A DNA stretch of 64,000 bases, taken from contig JALUTQ010000035.1 in assembly GCA_032718865.1 (NCBI GenBank), forward strand, positions 1,116,001-1,180,000. The letters run 5' to 3'. Within the stretch, counting starts at the first letter, position 1, and every line of letters begins with the position of its first letter. Shown piece by piece: positions 33,204 to 44,759 of this stretch. A program made the translations under genes and the position numbers. The notes under the pieces are model-generated. The model saw only the letters and a program-made list of their open reading frames with translations, was not told where the DNA came from and searched no databases. Source of the stretch: Tilletia caries (Eukaryota; Basidiomycota; Exobasidiomycetes; Tilletiales; Tilletiaceae).

Positions 33204-34330
33204 ATGCAGCGCTTCTCATCCATCGCCGTCCTGCTCGCCACAGCGGCCTCCCTCGTCAACGCTCACTTCACCCTCGACTCGCCCCAGTCCTTCGGGTACG
33301 TCACGCCGACATTTCATCTCCTTTCTTTGCTCTTTTTGGGCAACTGTGCTGACTGCTGACGGTTCTCCCTCTACCTCTGGTTTCGTCTCGTCAGATTTGA
33401 CGAGGACAAGGAGGGACAGGTCAGTCAGGTCCCCAGCCTTTCCTCCCCCTTCCCTTGCTCTGAGGAATCCACCTTCTGACAGAAATTTCATTCCCCTAAA
33501 TTTGTTTGCAGGTCCCTTGCGGCGGATACACCATCCAGGGAGCCACTCGCTCGCCTTGGTACTACAAGAACGGTCCCATCCAACTCGACTCGGTGAGTTG
33601 CTCTCAGGACCGGGTACGATGATGATCTTCCGTTGCTAACAATCCACGCCTTGCCTCGAATTCTCGAATTCTCCAAAACTCCAGCACCACGACACGGCCA
33701 CAGTCAACATCCGCATCTCATACGTCGACAACCCGACCAAGGCCGAAGACTTCACCGCCCTCCCCGCTCTCAAGGAGAACCTCGCCCTGACAGGTCAAGG
33801 TAAGTAAAGGATGCAAAGTTGAAATCTCGGGGGGTTTTTTCCCCGAAAGGTCTTCTCATCACAATGTATCTCCATCACCAGGCGAGTTCTGCTTCCACGC
33901 CGACGCCACCAAGTCACCCCCTACCTCCGGCCAAGCCCTGGCCGCAGGCACGAACGCCACCCTCCTCATCGAATTCATCTCCACCGTGCACGGCGCCCTC
34001 TACCAATGTGCCGCCGTCACCTTCGTCGACGACGCCGCAGCAGGCGCAGGTGCCAACTTGAACTGTGTCGACAGTCTGACGGCCACCGCTTCTTCGTCTC
34101 CTGATCACGATGATGGTGATGAGGATGGACATGATCACTCTTCGGCTTCGGCTTCGCCTGCGGCTACGGGCTCGAGCTCGAGCTCGAGCTCGGGTACGGC
34201 TTCGGCTACAACTACGACTACGGCGCCTGGTAGTGCCAGTGCCAGTCCTACGAACGCAGCCGCGCGTCGTGCGGATGCAGGTGCCTTCGTCCTCCTCGCC
34301 GCAGCCGCCGGTCTCGCCGCTTTGCTCTGA
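33204..34330 (+). CDS. BIM1-like copper-binding, GPI-anchored LPMO-like protein (X325 family)
   Basis: Signal peptide MQRFSSIAVLLATAASLVNA is followed directly by His (HFTLDSPQSFG). An exposed N-terminal His is the hallmark of LPMO-like copper proteins; the next block, FDEDKEGQVPCGGY, fits the BIM1/X325 group, whose members lack polysaccharide oxidation and serve copper uptake, as shown for Cryptococcus Bim1. Further matches: VNIRISYVDNPTKAEDFTAL, GEFCFHADATKSPPTSGQALAAGTNATLLIEF, ALYQCAAVTFVD. After a Ser/Thr/Asp/His-rich stalk (SPDHDDGDEDGHDHSS, itself metal-ligand rich) the protein ends in a hydrophobic GPI tail AGAFVLLAAAAGLAALL. Five exons, all frames consistent. It should sit at the cell surface. 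Confidence 0.85.
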
Positions 34331-34798
34331 AGTGGTAATAGCTGTCCTCCGATCCATCCCATGGCCACCATCGCACCGCACGCGAACCATATGCTCTCCC
34401 ACACATACGGTCCCAAGTCGATCATGTACATTTGCATTCTGCTCACACCAAAATGGCCAGTCCTTTTTACAGCCTCCAGCAGGCGTAGTTTTTCTCTCCC
34501 TTCTGACCATCACGCATCACTGCACACACACAAGCTCAGATTGTTCATCATCTACTCGTACACACCTCCCCTGGCTCGCCTTTTCGTTTCATTTCGGGAC
34601 AGGGTTTGCTAAGAGGCGAGAAAGGAGCAAGGACAAGACGGGCGGAGGGAAGAGGAAGGAGAGAGAGAGAGAGAGAGGTGCACCCGGTTTTTGGTTCATT
34701 GAAGACGTGAGGGAGGAGAAGGGTAGCTCGTTCGGGTGATCGTGGGTCATCGAGATGCAGAAAGGGCAGGGAACGTCAAGCATCAGGAAAGTCGCGCC
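34331..34798. other. Convergent 3' region between BIM1-like and GIS2 genes
   Basis: Holds the 3' UTRs of two converging genes; a GA-dinucleotide run (GAGAGAGAGAGAGAG) is at about 34661-34676. No further gene seen. Confidence 0.4.
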
Positions 34799-36363
34799 TC
34801 AAGCCGCAGTGGGGCACGCCGCAGCGAGGTGGTCACCGCCGCCGCAGTTCTGTGTAAAGAAAACATGATCAGTCGAATGAAAGGAAAGGGAAGTGGTAGA
34901 GAGAGAGAGAGAGAGCGAAAAAACTCACGTAACAAGACCGCTGAGAAGGCTGGCTGCACTCCTTGCTAATGTGCCCAAAGCTTCCGCAGTTGTAGCACTT
35001 CACACCAGCGCCGCCACCGCTCCTGGCACCAGCACCGCCACCAGCGGCACCACCGGCGCCCGGTGCGCTCGCGCAGTCACGAGCCATGTGGCCAAAGCCG
35101 CCGCAGTTGTAGCACTTGCCACCGGATGCGCCTCCGGCGCCGCGGCCGCCGCCACCGCCGGCGGCGAAGTTGCCGCCCTCTGCGGATGGGCAGGCACGGG
35201 CGATGTGGCCGGCTGAGTGGAGGGAGGGGCCATGGGTAAAGAGGGTCGTCAGTTGGGTCTCTGGTTTGGGAAAGGAAGTAGGGGAGCGAGGCTTCACTCA
35301 CCCTGTCCACACTGTATATCGGAAGTTTATGCCAGACGGAAGTTGAGAATGGAGGAAGTCAGTACATGAGACGCGGGGAAGTAAGGCGGGCATGTATGCA
35401 TGCTTTGGGACGGACGAACACGTACCTTGTAGCATTCGCCACCAGCCTGACCGTACGAAGGCGCAGCAGCGGCGCTGTTAGGGCAGTCACGCGACTGACA
35501 TCAAAGAAAAAACCCACGAAGGGCGAACATCAGCACAAAACTACCCTCAGAAGTCTTAGAGCAGAACACCTTCTTCTCACCAGGTGACCGACTTCGCTGC
35601 ATCGGTAGCACGATTTGGGAGCGGTCTCGTTGGAGCAGCCGGAGCTGACGTGGCCGGGTTGGCCACAGTTGTAGCAGGTGGGGGTGCCGGCCGAAGGGCA
35701 GGCGGAGGCGATGTGCCCGGCTGTTTGGGTCGGTAGGTGGGTGTCGTGTGACCGAAAATGCGAGTGCGGGTTGGTGAGCGGGTGTCGTGTGCCACCCGGT
35801 CGGGACGCGTCGAGCAGTGCGTGCGATCACCGTCGATGACAAAGAGGGAGGGAGCCGAGAGGGAGAACGCGTAGAAATGAACAAGGGTTGATATTCATGT
35901 CATGTGTGTATGTGGGAAAGGGAAGGGGGTATAAAGATAAAGACAAAGTCCAAGGTATTCGTCAGCTCATCAACAGCTCTCTCGCTCCTCTTCGAGCCCA
36001 CGTCAACATCACCAGGAACTAGCGGGTAGAATCATCTCCTCGGCGCGCCTACAGGGGGAGAAAGGAAGGGGAGGAGGGAAGCCGACGGCATCATCGTTCC
36101 TACACAGACTGCGAGAGGGCCGCTAGGGTTTGAGACCGGCCCGAACCAGAGCAGACGTCCGAGAGCGCAGGGCAAAGCAGACTCCCACAGTTTGTGAGGA
36201 ACGACGAGCGCGGTGGAGAGGAATGGGGTGGGGAAGAAAGCACTTCGATACTAACGGTTACCGCAGCTGGAGAGAGAAAAACATCAGCAAAACGAACTTT
36301 GCAGGATCCTAACCTCGCGCAGGCACTTCCGCAGACTCACTTGTAGCATCCACGTCCAGCCAT
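34799..36363 (-). CDS. GIS2: CCHC zinc-knuckle nucleic-acid-binding protein (Gis2/Byr3/CNBP type)
   Basis: Multi-exon gene of tandem CX2CX4HX4C knuckles. Exon 1 encodes only MAGRGCYK at 36363. Later exons carry GHIASACPS, CYNCGQPGHVSSGC, CYRCSEVGHL, then SRDCPNSAAAAPSYGQAGGECYK, GHIARACPS, CYNCGGFGHMARDC, CYNCGSFGHISKEC, and the last exon NCGGGDHLAAACPTAA stops at 34799. Introns repeatedly fall within a knuckle, just after the second Cys-containing Tyr-Lys or Leu, giving a regular exon-per-knuckle arrangement. Gis2/CNBP proteins bind mRNAs and G-rich nucleic acid and associate with translating ribosomes and stress granules. Gly/Ala-rich linkers separate the last knuckles. The long first intron (about 600 bases) is unusual for this window. 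Confidence 0.9.
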
Positions 36364-36701
36364 TTTCGATGAGAGAGATAGAGAAGAGGGAGTCTGTAAA
36401 ACGGTGAGGGTGTTGTGAGCGTGTGTGTGAGGGAGAGGAAGAAAGGTGTCTGGCGCGAGGCGGGCAGGGGAAGAAATATTTCGGGGGGAGCTTCTCTCAT
36501 TCTCCCGCTGCACTTCCAATTTCCAAATCGCTTTGCGAAAATGGCAGCGTATTTTCAAAATATTGGACACTTTTTACGGGATGCCCGCCTAGCAACAAGC
36601 CCACCCCTCCCGAACGCTGCAAGGGCTGCACGGCTCCCATGCATGCTTCGAGCGTTCCTTTCGCTCTCTCAGCTATGCAACTCATTGAGTACGAAAGGAC
36701 G

Positions 36702-39700
36702 ATGATGGCACCCACCCGCGCAGGAAGAAGAGGCGGCGCTCAGCCCCGGCCCGCCTCCAGCCGTTCTCCCTCCGCCTTCACGCGGACCCTCGCCCTCGCC
36801 GGTCTCCTCGCAGCGACCCTCCTCCCCTCCCCAGCAGCAGCCCTCTTCGGCTTCGGCTCCAAACGGTTCCAGTACGAAGGATTCATCAATGCGGGAAGCT
36901 TGGGGCTTGAAGGGATTGGAGGTGGTGGGGAGGTTGTGGCTTTGAGTCATGTGAATGCGGATCATTTGTGAGTGGATATAAATGCGACGTGCGCGCGCTA
37001 TGGGAACTGGGATCTGAGGTTGAGTTGGGGGGGAGGGGGCTGATTTTTTTATTTTTTTTTGCGTTCTTCGCGCAGTGTGGACGCCTTTGTGCTCAGCCCG
37101 GATCGGACTCGCCTTGATGTATACCTGTGGGACCACGGTGAGTCACCATCCATGCGGGCCACTCCCGTTCCCCCACGCAGGAACTTCGAAAAGGGACTCA
37201 CATCAGCCAACCCCCCCTCCTCTTCCTCCACTCAGCGGCCTTCACCTTCCACTCCAACCCAACCTCCTCCATCAATGCGCCTTCGGGCCAGACCATCGTC
37301 AACGTCGTCCCCGCCGATTTCGACTACGACGGCAGACTCGATGTGATGCTCATGACTCAGTCGAAATCGGCTTCCAACGCGGCTGATGAACTCCGGTTAG
37401 GACTGTATCTCGGCCAGTCCGCTGGGGGTTTTGGTATGTGTCTTTCTCGATCCTACAATGCGCGCCGGCAGTACACTTTTTCTTTGAAATCCTGCTTCTG
37501 ATGAACCTTTTCCATTCATCACCTAACAGCGTCAAAGCCAATCGACGTCGATTCTTCGACACTGGCTCAACCGCTCATGCTGGACGCATCCGGCGATATG
37601 CGCACCGACTTCCTCGCACACCCCTTCTCGTCACCGTCCTCAAGCTCTTCCAAGGGCAAGCTTGAGCCGCTCCAGATCTGGCGCAACAATTTCACCAGTC
37701 CAAGTCGGCATTTCCCCGGCTCGCAAGGATTCGTAAGGTACGGAATCTGGTTATATTCAGGTTACTGAGATGGTTTACTGATTAAGGTGATATTTCCCGC
37801 GCATTCAGACAAGATCTGCCGTTCTATGACAAGAGCGGGAAGTCGGCGCCCAGTAACTGTCAACTCGCACACCCGCATTCATCCGCATTTGTCGACCTGA
37901 ACGGGGATTGTCTTGCCGGCAAGTAACAGTCCTGTGTCTTACTGTTCTGTTATTCCAGGTGAGATCTGACCTCAGAACGCATTTCCACTCTCTGCAGACC
38001 TCTTCCTTGTTTGCCAGTCACCATCCTCTTCGTCCGGGCTGACGTTCGAGATTTGGATTGCGACGAACGACATCCCATCACCCCACTCATCCCCATCCCT
38101 GACCTCCGGATACGTCCTCTCCCACACCGGAGACCTTCCGGCCGGCTCGGGCGCGCTCTCCTTCGCAGACATGGACCGCGACGGAACGATCGATGTCGTC
38201 TTCCCCTCCTGCGAGTCTGGCTCGAAGGGGGAATGCCACATCAACATTGCGTACAATAGGCAAATACCGCTCTGTGTTCCTGAGAAGGAAGGGCTGCTTG
38301 GTGGACTAGCGACCGGCGGTGGTGCTGGTGGACAGCGGGTGATGGACGCACGAGCGGGGGAGGAGGAGGATGGTCAGACTCCGCCTGGCTCGCGACGGAC
38401 GTGTCGTCAGCCGGGCGACCTGTGCACGGCGGACCCGTCGTTCCAATTCAACTTCTCTACCGATACGGCCAATAAGGACTTCCTTCGTATCCCCGTCAGC
38501 GAGCTTCTGCGCAGTCACCTCGCTGAGAGCGGTCGGCCGCGCATCTTGCTCTCCGATCCGTCTTCCTCCGCTTTTGCCGGCACGGGGACGGCGACGCCTC
38601 TGCCCCTCCATCTCGGCGATTTCAACAAGGACGGCTACCCGGACATCTTACTGCTCACCTCGGGCTCAGGTTTGCGCACCAGCTCGTCTTCCTCTTCTAA
38701 AGCAGCGTCGTCTGACGCCGACGGCCGAGTCTGGCTCCTGCAGAACGTGCGTGCGTTTGATGAGAGTTCGACGAGGACGTTTGCTGTTGTGGAGGAAGGG
38801 GCGGAGGCGTTGATGGAGGTGCGTGATGCGAGAGGGGCGAGTTGGATGGATGTTGATGAAGATGTGAGTTTTTTTCATGGAGAGTTGTGGTGTTGGGGGA
38901 AGGAAAATGCTCCTGCGCTGATGCCTTTGCCTGTGTTTCCAAATGGACCATCTCAGGGCACATTGGACATCCTCCTTCAACGGACGGGAGCTGACAATGG
39001 AGGTAAAGGCTCCAAGGTCACGTTCATCCAGAACAACTTCTTCCACGATGCCTTCTTCCTCAAGGCTTTGAGTACGTACCAGAGCGAGTTCTCGTAAATG
39101 CTGCTGTCTTTTGAAAGGTTTGCTGACAAGGCCTTTCCCCATCCTCCTTCAGCGCTAAATGGAGCGTGCCAGGGGTTCTGCACTCCAGAGGGGCAAGAAC
39201 GATTCAAGGTGAGCATGCAGTTCATAATCAACGCTGCCTATTGTGCGACGGTTTTGCTAACCTTCGCTGTGGTGCCGTGCGTAGCCATGGGGCAACAATT
39301 ACGGTGGGGCCTCGTACAAGTTCACAGTTCTCGATACCAACGGGCAAAGAAAAGCCCAGCACGGTGAGTTTCTAACCCGCCCGCTGCGCTGATCTCTCGC
39401 CACATTTCCTTTTAACTCACAAGTTAACCCTCCCCACGTGCCATTGAACCGGAACCCAGTCGGACAACTGCCACAAACAGGCTACCGAAGTCTCCTCACG
39501 CCCTACTCCTACTTCGGTCTCGGCCGAACAAACAACTACGTCGAGTCTCTCTTCGTCGGCTCGACCCGTCGACGGATCCCCTCCGCCCCGAACAAGGCGG
39601 CGGTGGAGCCACACTACCTCGTGATGGAAGGCGTCGTGCCCAACTCTGAGGTGCTCATTAGTCCGTGGGAGGAGCAGGTGGAGCGACAACCTTCGGCGGG

Positions 39701-40040
39701 TGGGAAGGGTAGTCCGGATGTGGGGCCGTGGATGGCGGCGGCGGGCGCGAGTACGGCCACTTGGCGGCGGGAACTGTTCCTCCAGCCGGGCGACTGGATT
39801 CCGTGGGTTACAATCGTGCTGGTGACTGTCGTGCTGATGCTCGGTGTCGTTGTGTTCGTGCTGCATCTGCAAGAGAAGGTGAGTTTGCGCCGCAGCGATC
39901 CACAGGATCACGGGGGGAACGTTTTTCGCGGAACTCCAAACTGACTGACAACGGATCCTCCCTTCTTCTGTGTGGGACAGCGAGAGGACGAGCGGGAGCG
40001 GAAACGAGCTGTGCATGAGATCAACTTTGCTGCCCTATGA
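36702..40040 (+). CDS. ITFG1/TIP-like FG-GAP repeat type I membrane protein
   Basis: An N-terminal hydrophobic signal (TLALAGLLAATLLPSPAAALFGFG) starts a protein with several FG-GAP/integrin-alpha-like calcium loops: VVPADFDYDGRLDVMLM, AFVDLNGDCLADLFLVC, SFADMDRDGTIDVVFPS, HLGDFNKDGYPDILLL. These form a beta-propeller. Downstream come KVTFIQNNFFHDAFFLKAL, PWGNNYGGASYKFTVLD and the block TGYRSLLTPYSYFGLGRTNNYVE that is characteristic of the T-cell immunomodulatory protein homologue family. A transmembrane helix, WIPWVTIVLVTVVLMLGVVVFVLHL, precedes a short charged cytosolic tail ending at 40040. About nine introns, some within loops; frames agree. The first of two adjacent ATGs was chosen. Function in fungi is not established. 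Confidence 0.82.
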
Positions 40041-40929
40041 GGAGGCTTTGTCGTCTCTTCTTCGATGTTATACTATCTTCTACAGAAAATCTGATAATCT
40101 GTCCTCTTCAAGAGCAAGCAGGCACACAAGTCCCATGAAGAACCCTTCTAGTTCGATGAGAACCTCCTTCCTCAACAGCTTGCGACTTGCTCAGTTGATG
40201 TACATGGGATGCCCTTCCCTCGGAACTTCGTGTGATGGCCTTGATCCCTGGCCCTGCTGAGTGACTAGGGCATCTTCCAAGTCTCGCCGACGGCGACCGA
40301 GGAGGCATCGGTCCGACTTCAGTCGGCAGAGGGGTCTCCACGACCATGGCTGTATATGTAGATGTGGAGAGGCCGAGAGCGAAAGAAACAGGGTGTCAGC
40401 TCAGAATTCAGATTGTCGGGGTGTAAGCACTGGCCTCAAAGACTCACTCAACAGGCTGATGGATACGAGGCTCGCCTCTAAACCTATGGGCGGCTCAGGC
40501 GATGGGCGGCTCGGGCGATGATGGAGGATTATGGGAGGGAGACGAGAAGGAAGTAACGTGTTCAGTGACGAGGACGGCACAAACGAGGCGTAGGTAGCGC
40601 ACTCACCGAACCATCAGGCTTGTGGGAAAGAAGACGACGGAAGGAAGACCGGAAGGGAAGTGATCTGATGAGTCACATGCAGGTAGGAAAGAGGTCGTGG
40701 CAGGAGTGCACTCACCGAGCATGTGAACGGCTCCATTGGGAGGGGGTCGGACATGAACGGATGAGGAAGAATCTGATCAATGACAAAGCGACTTCAAAGC
40801 AAGAGAGAATGGGACAATACTTACCGACTTACACCCACTCCGTATAGCTCTGGAGCACGCCACGGGGCAGAGCGTAAGTGGGATGCGATGTGATTCTACC
40901 CACACGTGCTCTGATGTGGGTATCCGTAA
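40041..40929. other. Intergenic, nothing recognised
   Basis: Follows the FG-GAP gene. Purine-rich stretches (for example AAGAAGACGACGGAAGGAAGACC at about 40627-40649, quoted in part) but no gene, RNA or transposon end that I can support. Confidence 0.35.
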
Positions 40930-41455
40930 TCCGGTGCCGACCGAGAGGCGAGAGCGAGAGGCGAGAGCTGAGAGCGGAGACCGAGAGCGAGAACCGAGAG
41001 AGGAGAACCGGGAGGCGAGAAGCGAGAGGCGAGAGTCCTGGAGGGAGCGGAGAGCTAGGTCAATGTTCACTGATAGTCATAGTCTACACTGCTACGCCCC
41101 TCGAACCAGAATCAACTCACCATGGAACCGAGAGGCGAGAGTCGAGAGTCAAGAATCGAAGCGGGACCGAGAGCGAGAATCGAGAGGCGAGAGAACCGAG
41201 AGTTGAGAGACGAGAGACGAGGCTGATATTTTGTAGGGATTTGGTAGGTTTTGACGTGTTTTGTTGGGTTTGAAAGGACGAGAACGAATCCAGAGACGGA
41301 GACCCGAGAGATGAGAGGCACGAGGCGAGAGAGGAGAACCGAGAGGCGAGAACCAAGAGGCGAGAGTCCTGGAGGAAGCGGAGAGCTTTGTCAATGTTCA
41401 ATGATGGTCTACGCTGTTACGCTTCTCGGGGCAGGATCAGACTCACCATGGAACC
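40930..41455. repeat. GA-rich minisatellite within a ~330-bp tandem duplication
   Basis: Runs of GAGAGGCGAGA-type units occur at about 40938-41045, 41127-41225 and 41290-41365. The unique segment after the first run (GTCCTGGAGGGAGCGGAGAG, about 41035, through CTCACCATGGAACCGAG, about 41115-41131) recurs after the third run (about 41365 to 41455) with few changes, so a unit of roughly 330 bp is duplicated head to tail. The strand is strongly purine-biased. Confidence 0.8.
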
Positions 41456-41520
41456 GAGCGGAAAAGGGAAGGCGAGGCGATGTCGATGTCGATGTTAGTC
41501 TGTCAAAAGCAATACGAATC

Positions 41521-41628
41521 CATTATACTTACCACCGTGGATGAGGCCAACCCAAAGACCCATGCACGGCGAACCCAATATATATACTTACTACCGTGCA
41601 GGAGACCCAACCAAAGTCTCGTGTACGG
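41521..41628. repeat. Two-copy ~58-bp tandem repeat
   Basis: TATACTTACCACCGTG..GGC.AACCCAAAGACCCATGCACGG and TATACTTACTACCGTG..AGACCCAACCAAAGTCTCGTGTACGG lie side by side (motifs summarised; each copy about 50 bp). Confidence 0.65.
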
Positions 41629-41695
41629 TCATTCTTGAAGCGGCGGCCGAGTCGTCCCATTGACCGAAATCCGCGAGTGGCGCCGAGGTCGAGCC

Positions 41696-43738
41696 TTAGC
41701 AGAAGACACCGATGAAGATGCTGTAGGCCTCGTCGATGTCGATTTCGGCGTCACCAACAGCAGCATCGAAGGAGGTGTCGAAAGGATCGACGACCTGTCC
41801 AGCGGAGCTCGGGCACATTTCCTCGTTGATGATCTTGAGGAACTCCTTCATGCCGATGACCGTGTTGGGAGCCATAACGGCGGGCTGCACCTTCACGCCG
41901 ACTTCGATGTCGATGATCTCGACCGTCGTATCGGCTGCTGCCGATTCGTCCGAACGACCGAACGTTTCGAGTGGTGCCGAGAGGCGAGCCTTGATCTCCT
42001 TCATTTGCGTTCGTATTTCGGTGGCCAGCTCTTCCTTGGAAAAACCGGACTTCGTCGAACGAGACCTGGAGTGTCCCGACGGCTTGGACGATCCGAGTGG
42101 TGCCGCGATGAGGGCACCGAGTTCTCGCACCGATGCGCCGACCTTGACGGCCCTTTCCATCGTGGAAATACCGGGCTCGACAGACAGAAGCTTGCCAGCG
42201 TCGTGGACGACGTCCTCTATTGTGGTACCGTAGCTGGGAACGAATGTGGGCCGAATGGAGGACTTGAGAGGGGTGCGAACTCGACAGAGGCGTCGGCTTG
42301 TTGCTGGCATCTTTGTGTATGCGTCTTCCGCGACCGGCTGGACGGGGGCGACGAGCATATCGATGAGGATACCCTTGCCCTTCCTGCTGTTGAAGCTGGG
42401 CAAGTCGGTTCCCCGGTCCTCGGCAGTGTCGATGTGGATGCCCTTGGTGTACTTGATCACGTCGGCATGCTGGCCAGCAGCAGCGGCGGGAATGGGGACA
42501 GAGGTGGAGGCGGCAACAGTAGCGGTGGGAACGGCTGTAGACACGGAGGCGGCCACAGCAGCCGGGACGGGGGCTTGCACGGAACGATCGACTTCGACGT
42601 CTACAATCTCCTCCGTTGCATCGACGGCCGTCGAGCTCGAAGCACCACTTGAGGCGGTGCTGACCTGTCGGTTTCGACAGGGGAAGGCGCTGGGGAACTT
42701 TCCTTCGAGTTCGAGTTAGACCTTGACATCGACAATCTCCTCCGTTGCATCGACGGCCGTCGAGCTCGAAGCACCACTTGAGGCGGTGCTGACCTGTCGG
42801 TTTCGACAGGCGAAGGCGCTGGGGAACTTTCCTTCGAGTTCGAGCCGGTGCGGAGGCTCAGCCGGAACAGGCTCGTCGGTGAGGGGAGTGAAAGACGGAA
42901 AAGTGCCGGCGGTGCGGATTTCGGCGATCTGTGTCAGTACCGCTGCGTTGGTCTGGGCGAGGTCGATGGTCAAGCAAGTGAACTTATCGACGGACAAGTT
43001 GTACAGGTCCGCCATCAGACGAATCGACCTGAGGTTTTGCTTAAGGTCCTCGATGTGTGCGCCGAGGCGGACGTTCTCCTCCGGACGCAAGTTGATGGCG
43101 TCCAGGGGGTTGTCGAGCGCCGGCATGTGCTGCGCAGAGGTTCGAGCGGCCCGGTCCAGGGCTTGGACCTGGCGGGTGAACGATCTTGCCACCTCGAGCA
43201 TGGCGACTTGGACGCTGACGTCGCTGTCGGTGGACATGCTGTACGAAAGAGCAAGGAAGGGGAATCAAGATCAGTCTAGGCAGACAACTTCGTCATGGCA
43301 GGGAGTGAGAATGACTTACGTAAGGTTTTCTTCAGGGCTGTACGTAGGCTCCGATGGATAGGGCACAGGAACGACGGAAGGCAGAGGCAGCCAAGTACCT
43401 GTGATGCGGAAATATCCGACCTGCTGCACGATGGCGCTGAACTTCTTGCTGAGGTCGACGCTCCACCGGGGGAGCTGATATGCGGCGGTGTCGTAAATCC
43501 TCTTCAGCTGATCGATGTTGTAAACCTTGAAGTTGATCTTATGAATCTCTTCCCGGAAGAGGTCTTGCTCCTCCAGACGCAGGTTGATTGCGGAAAGAGG
43601 GTTGCAGAGAGCCGGCATGCGCTTGACGGAGGCCTGGATGGCCTGGTCCATGGCTTGAACCTGGTTGCTGAAGCGAATTGCTACGTCCATCATAGCGAGG
43701 GAGGCTTGGACAGTGGGAAACGGGTTAGAAAGGGACAT
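41696..43738 (-). CDS. Two-module coiled protein, truncated by a nonsense codon at a duplication junction
   Basis: Exon 1 (43738 to about 43319) and exon 2 (from about 43241) each encode a related module of about 120 residues: RFSNQVQAMDQAIQASVKRMPALCNPLSAINLR versus SFTRQVQALDRAARTSAQHMPALDNPLDAINLR. The donor GTAAGT after CTTAC and acceptor TACAG|C join in frame, so the modules are one protein. Exon 2 runs to TAA at 42716-42718. Beyond that stop the same frame stays open to 41696 and continues the sense of the protein (Ala/Val-rich linker, IKYTKGIHIDTAEDRG, KEELATEIRTQMKEIKARL). The stop sits exactly on the junction of a 129-bp tandem duplication. The intact ancestor was probably about 660 residues; the present product would be about 310. 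The protein is helical, partly coiled, and not recognised. Confidence 0.65.
42596..42853. repeat. 129-bp in-frame tandem duplication
   Basis: Positions 42596-42716 and 42725-42845 match almost base for base (both contain CTCCTCCGTTGCATCGACGG and TGACCTGTCGGTTTCGACAG). The offset is 129 bp, 43 codons. Eight junction bases (42717-42724) differ from either outer flank and include part of the TAA stop read on the minus strand. Confidence 0.92.
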
Positions 43739-43744
43739 CTTGGA

Positions 43745-43862
43745 TGATTAGGTTGGGTTGGGTTGGTTTGGGTTGGTTGATTTGGGTAGAGTATGTGTAC
43801 GCTGGTGAAGTGGGGTGGGTTGGGTGTGATTGTGTTAGGTTGGGTTGGGTTGGGTTGAATGC
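43745..43862. repeat. GGTTGG/GGGTTG-rich tract upstream of the two-module gene
   Basis: Repeated GGTTGGGTTGG and TTGGGTTGG units. On the coding strand of the gene starting at 43738 this is a CCAACC-rich leader. It resembles no standard fungal telomere repeat (TTAGGG) and is interstitial; G-tracts could form a quadruplex on the plus strand. Confidence 0.7.
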
Positions 43863-44759
43863 TGGTTAAGCTGGTAAGATAGGGAGTTGTACGGAGTACG
43901 GGGGGGAGAGAAAAAGAGGAAAGAGGAAAGGAATCGAAGGGAGAGGCCTTGTTTTGAAGGGGACGTTGAGTGAGAGACCCCCGGGCCCCGGGACGGCGAG
44001 ACCCTCGATGCCGAGCCCGGTTTCTGCAGGGAAGTAGAGGGTAAACATCAGTGGTCAGTGCGCAGCATGCAGGACTGGAAAAGGGACAGAAAGCGTGAGC
44101 AGCAGGTACGATCCAGGTGCATGAGGTCCAAAATCGTGTCATGTCAGTGCGTCAGCGAGCAAGTGTGCGTGTGACCTGTGCTGCCCCGGTCCCTGCAGCG
44201 ACACCCTCCAACGGCCGGTAAGTATGACGGTGCACTCGTGTGTCATCTTTGCATCCTGGCGCGCTCGGTGTGGGTGTGCACTCTGGGCTCAGGTTGACGA
44301 TCGTCGTGGTGGAAGCCTGCACGAACTTGGAGGCCTCCAGGAATGTTTGCTCGCGAGATTAATTGGTTTGTTTGTTGGAACTTGTCGAGACGACAACCGC
44401 TGATGATCTTGACCCAAACCTCAAACCTGCATCATCCATGCTCGTTGATGGCGCGCCGTGGCCTGGAACTGCGAAGGCTGCGAGAAGACCAAAGCTGATC
44501 GATGATCCCTTCTGACGAGCGCAGCAAGGAGGGAATGTGAGTTCGTTGGCATGGTAAGAGTCAGATGTTTCGACTGCAAAGTAACGTTCATAGGGTGAAA
44601 AGGAAGGTATATTCTGAGTATCGGCGCCTGACGCCTGACGAGTCGAACGGGGCACCGAAGCCTCTGCTTGAGTGGATGGTAGACGTCCGCGAGGCGGGTG
44701 GAGAGTATCTTCACGTATGGCAATCCAGGGAGATTCACGCGAGGCGAGTACTGACTTAC
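43863..44759. other. Intergenic, nothing certain
   Basis: No supported gene. The upper end may hold 3' sequence of the decayed FYVE-RING gene. Confidence 0.35.

Noticed and set aside
40878..41401. Arg/Glu-rich and Ser/Leu-rich open frames on both strands
   Set aside because: They come from the GA-rich minisatellite, which is open in several frames by composition.
43745..43862. Possible interstitial telomere repeat (GGGTTG-rich)
   Set aside because: The units are GGTTGGGTTGG, not the TTAGGG usual in these fungi, and are irregular; treated as a simple repeat.
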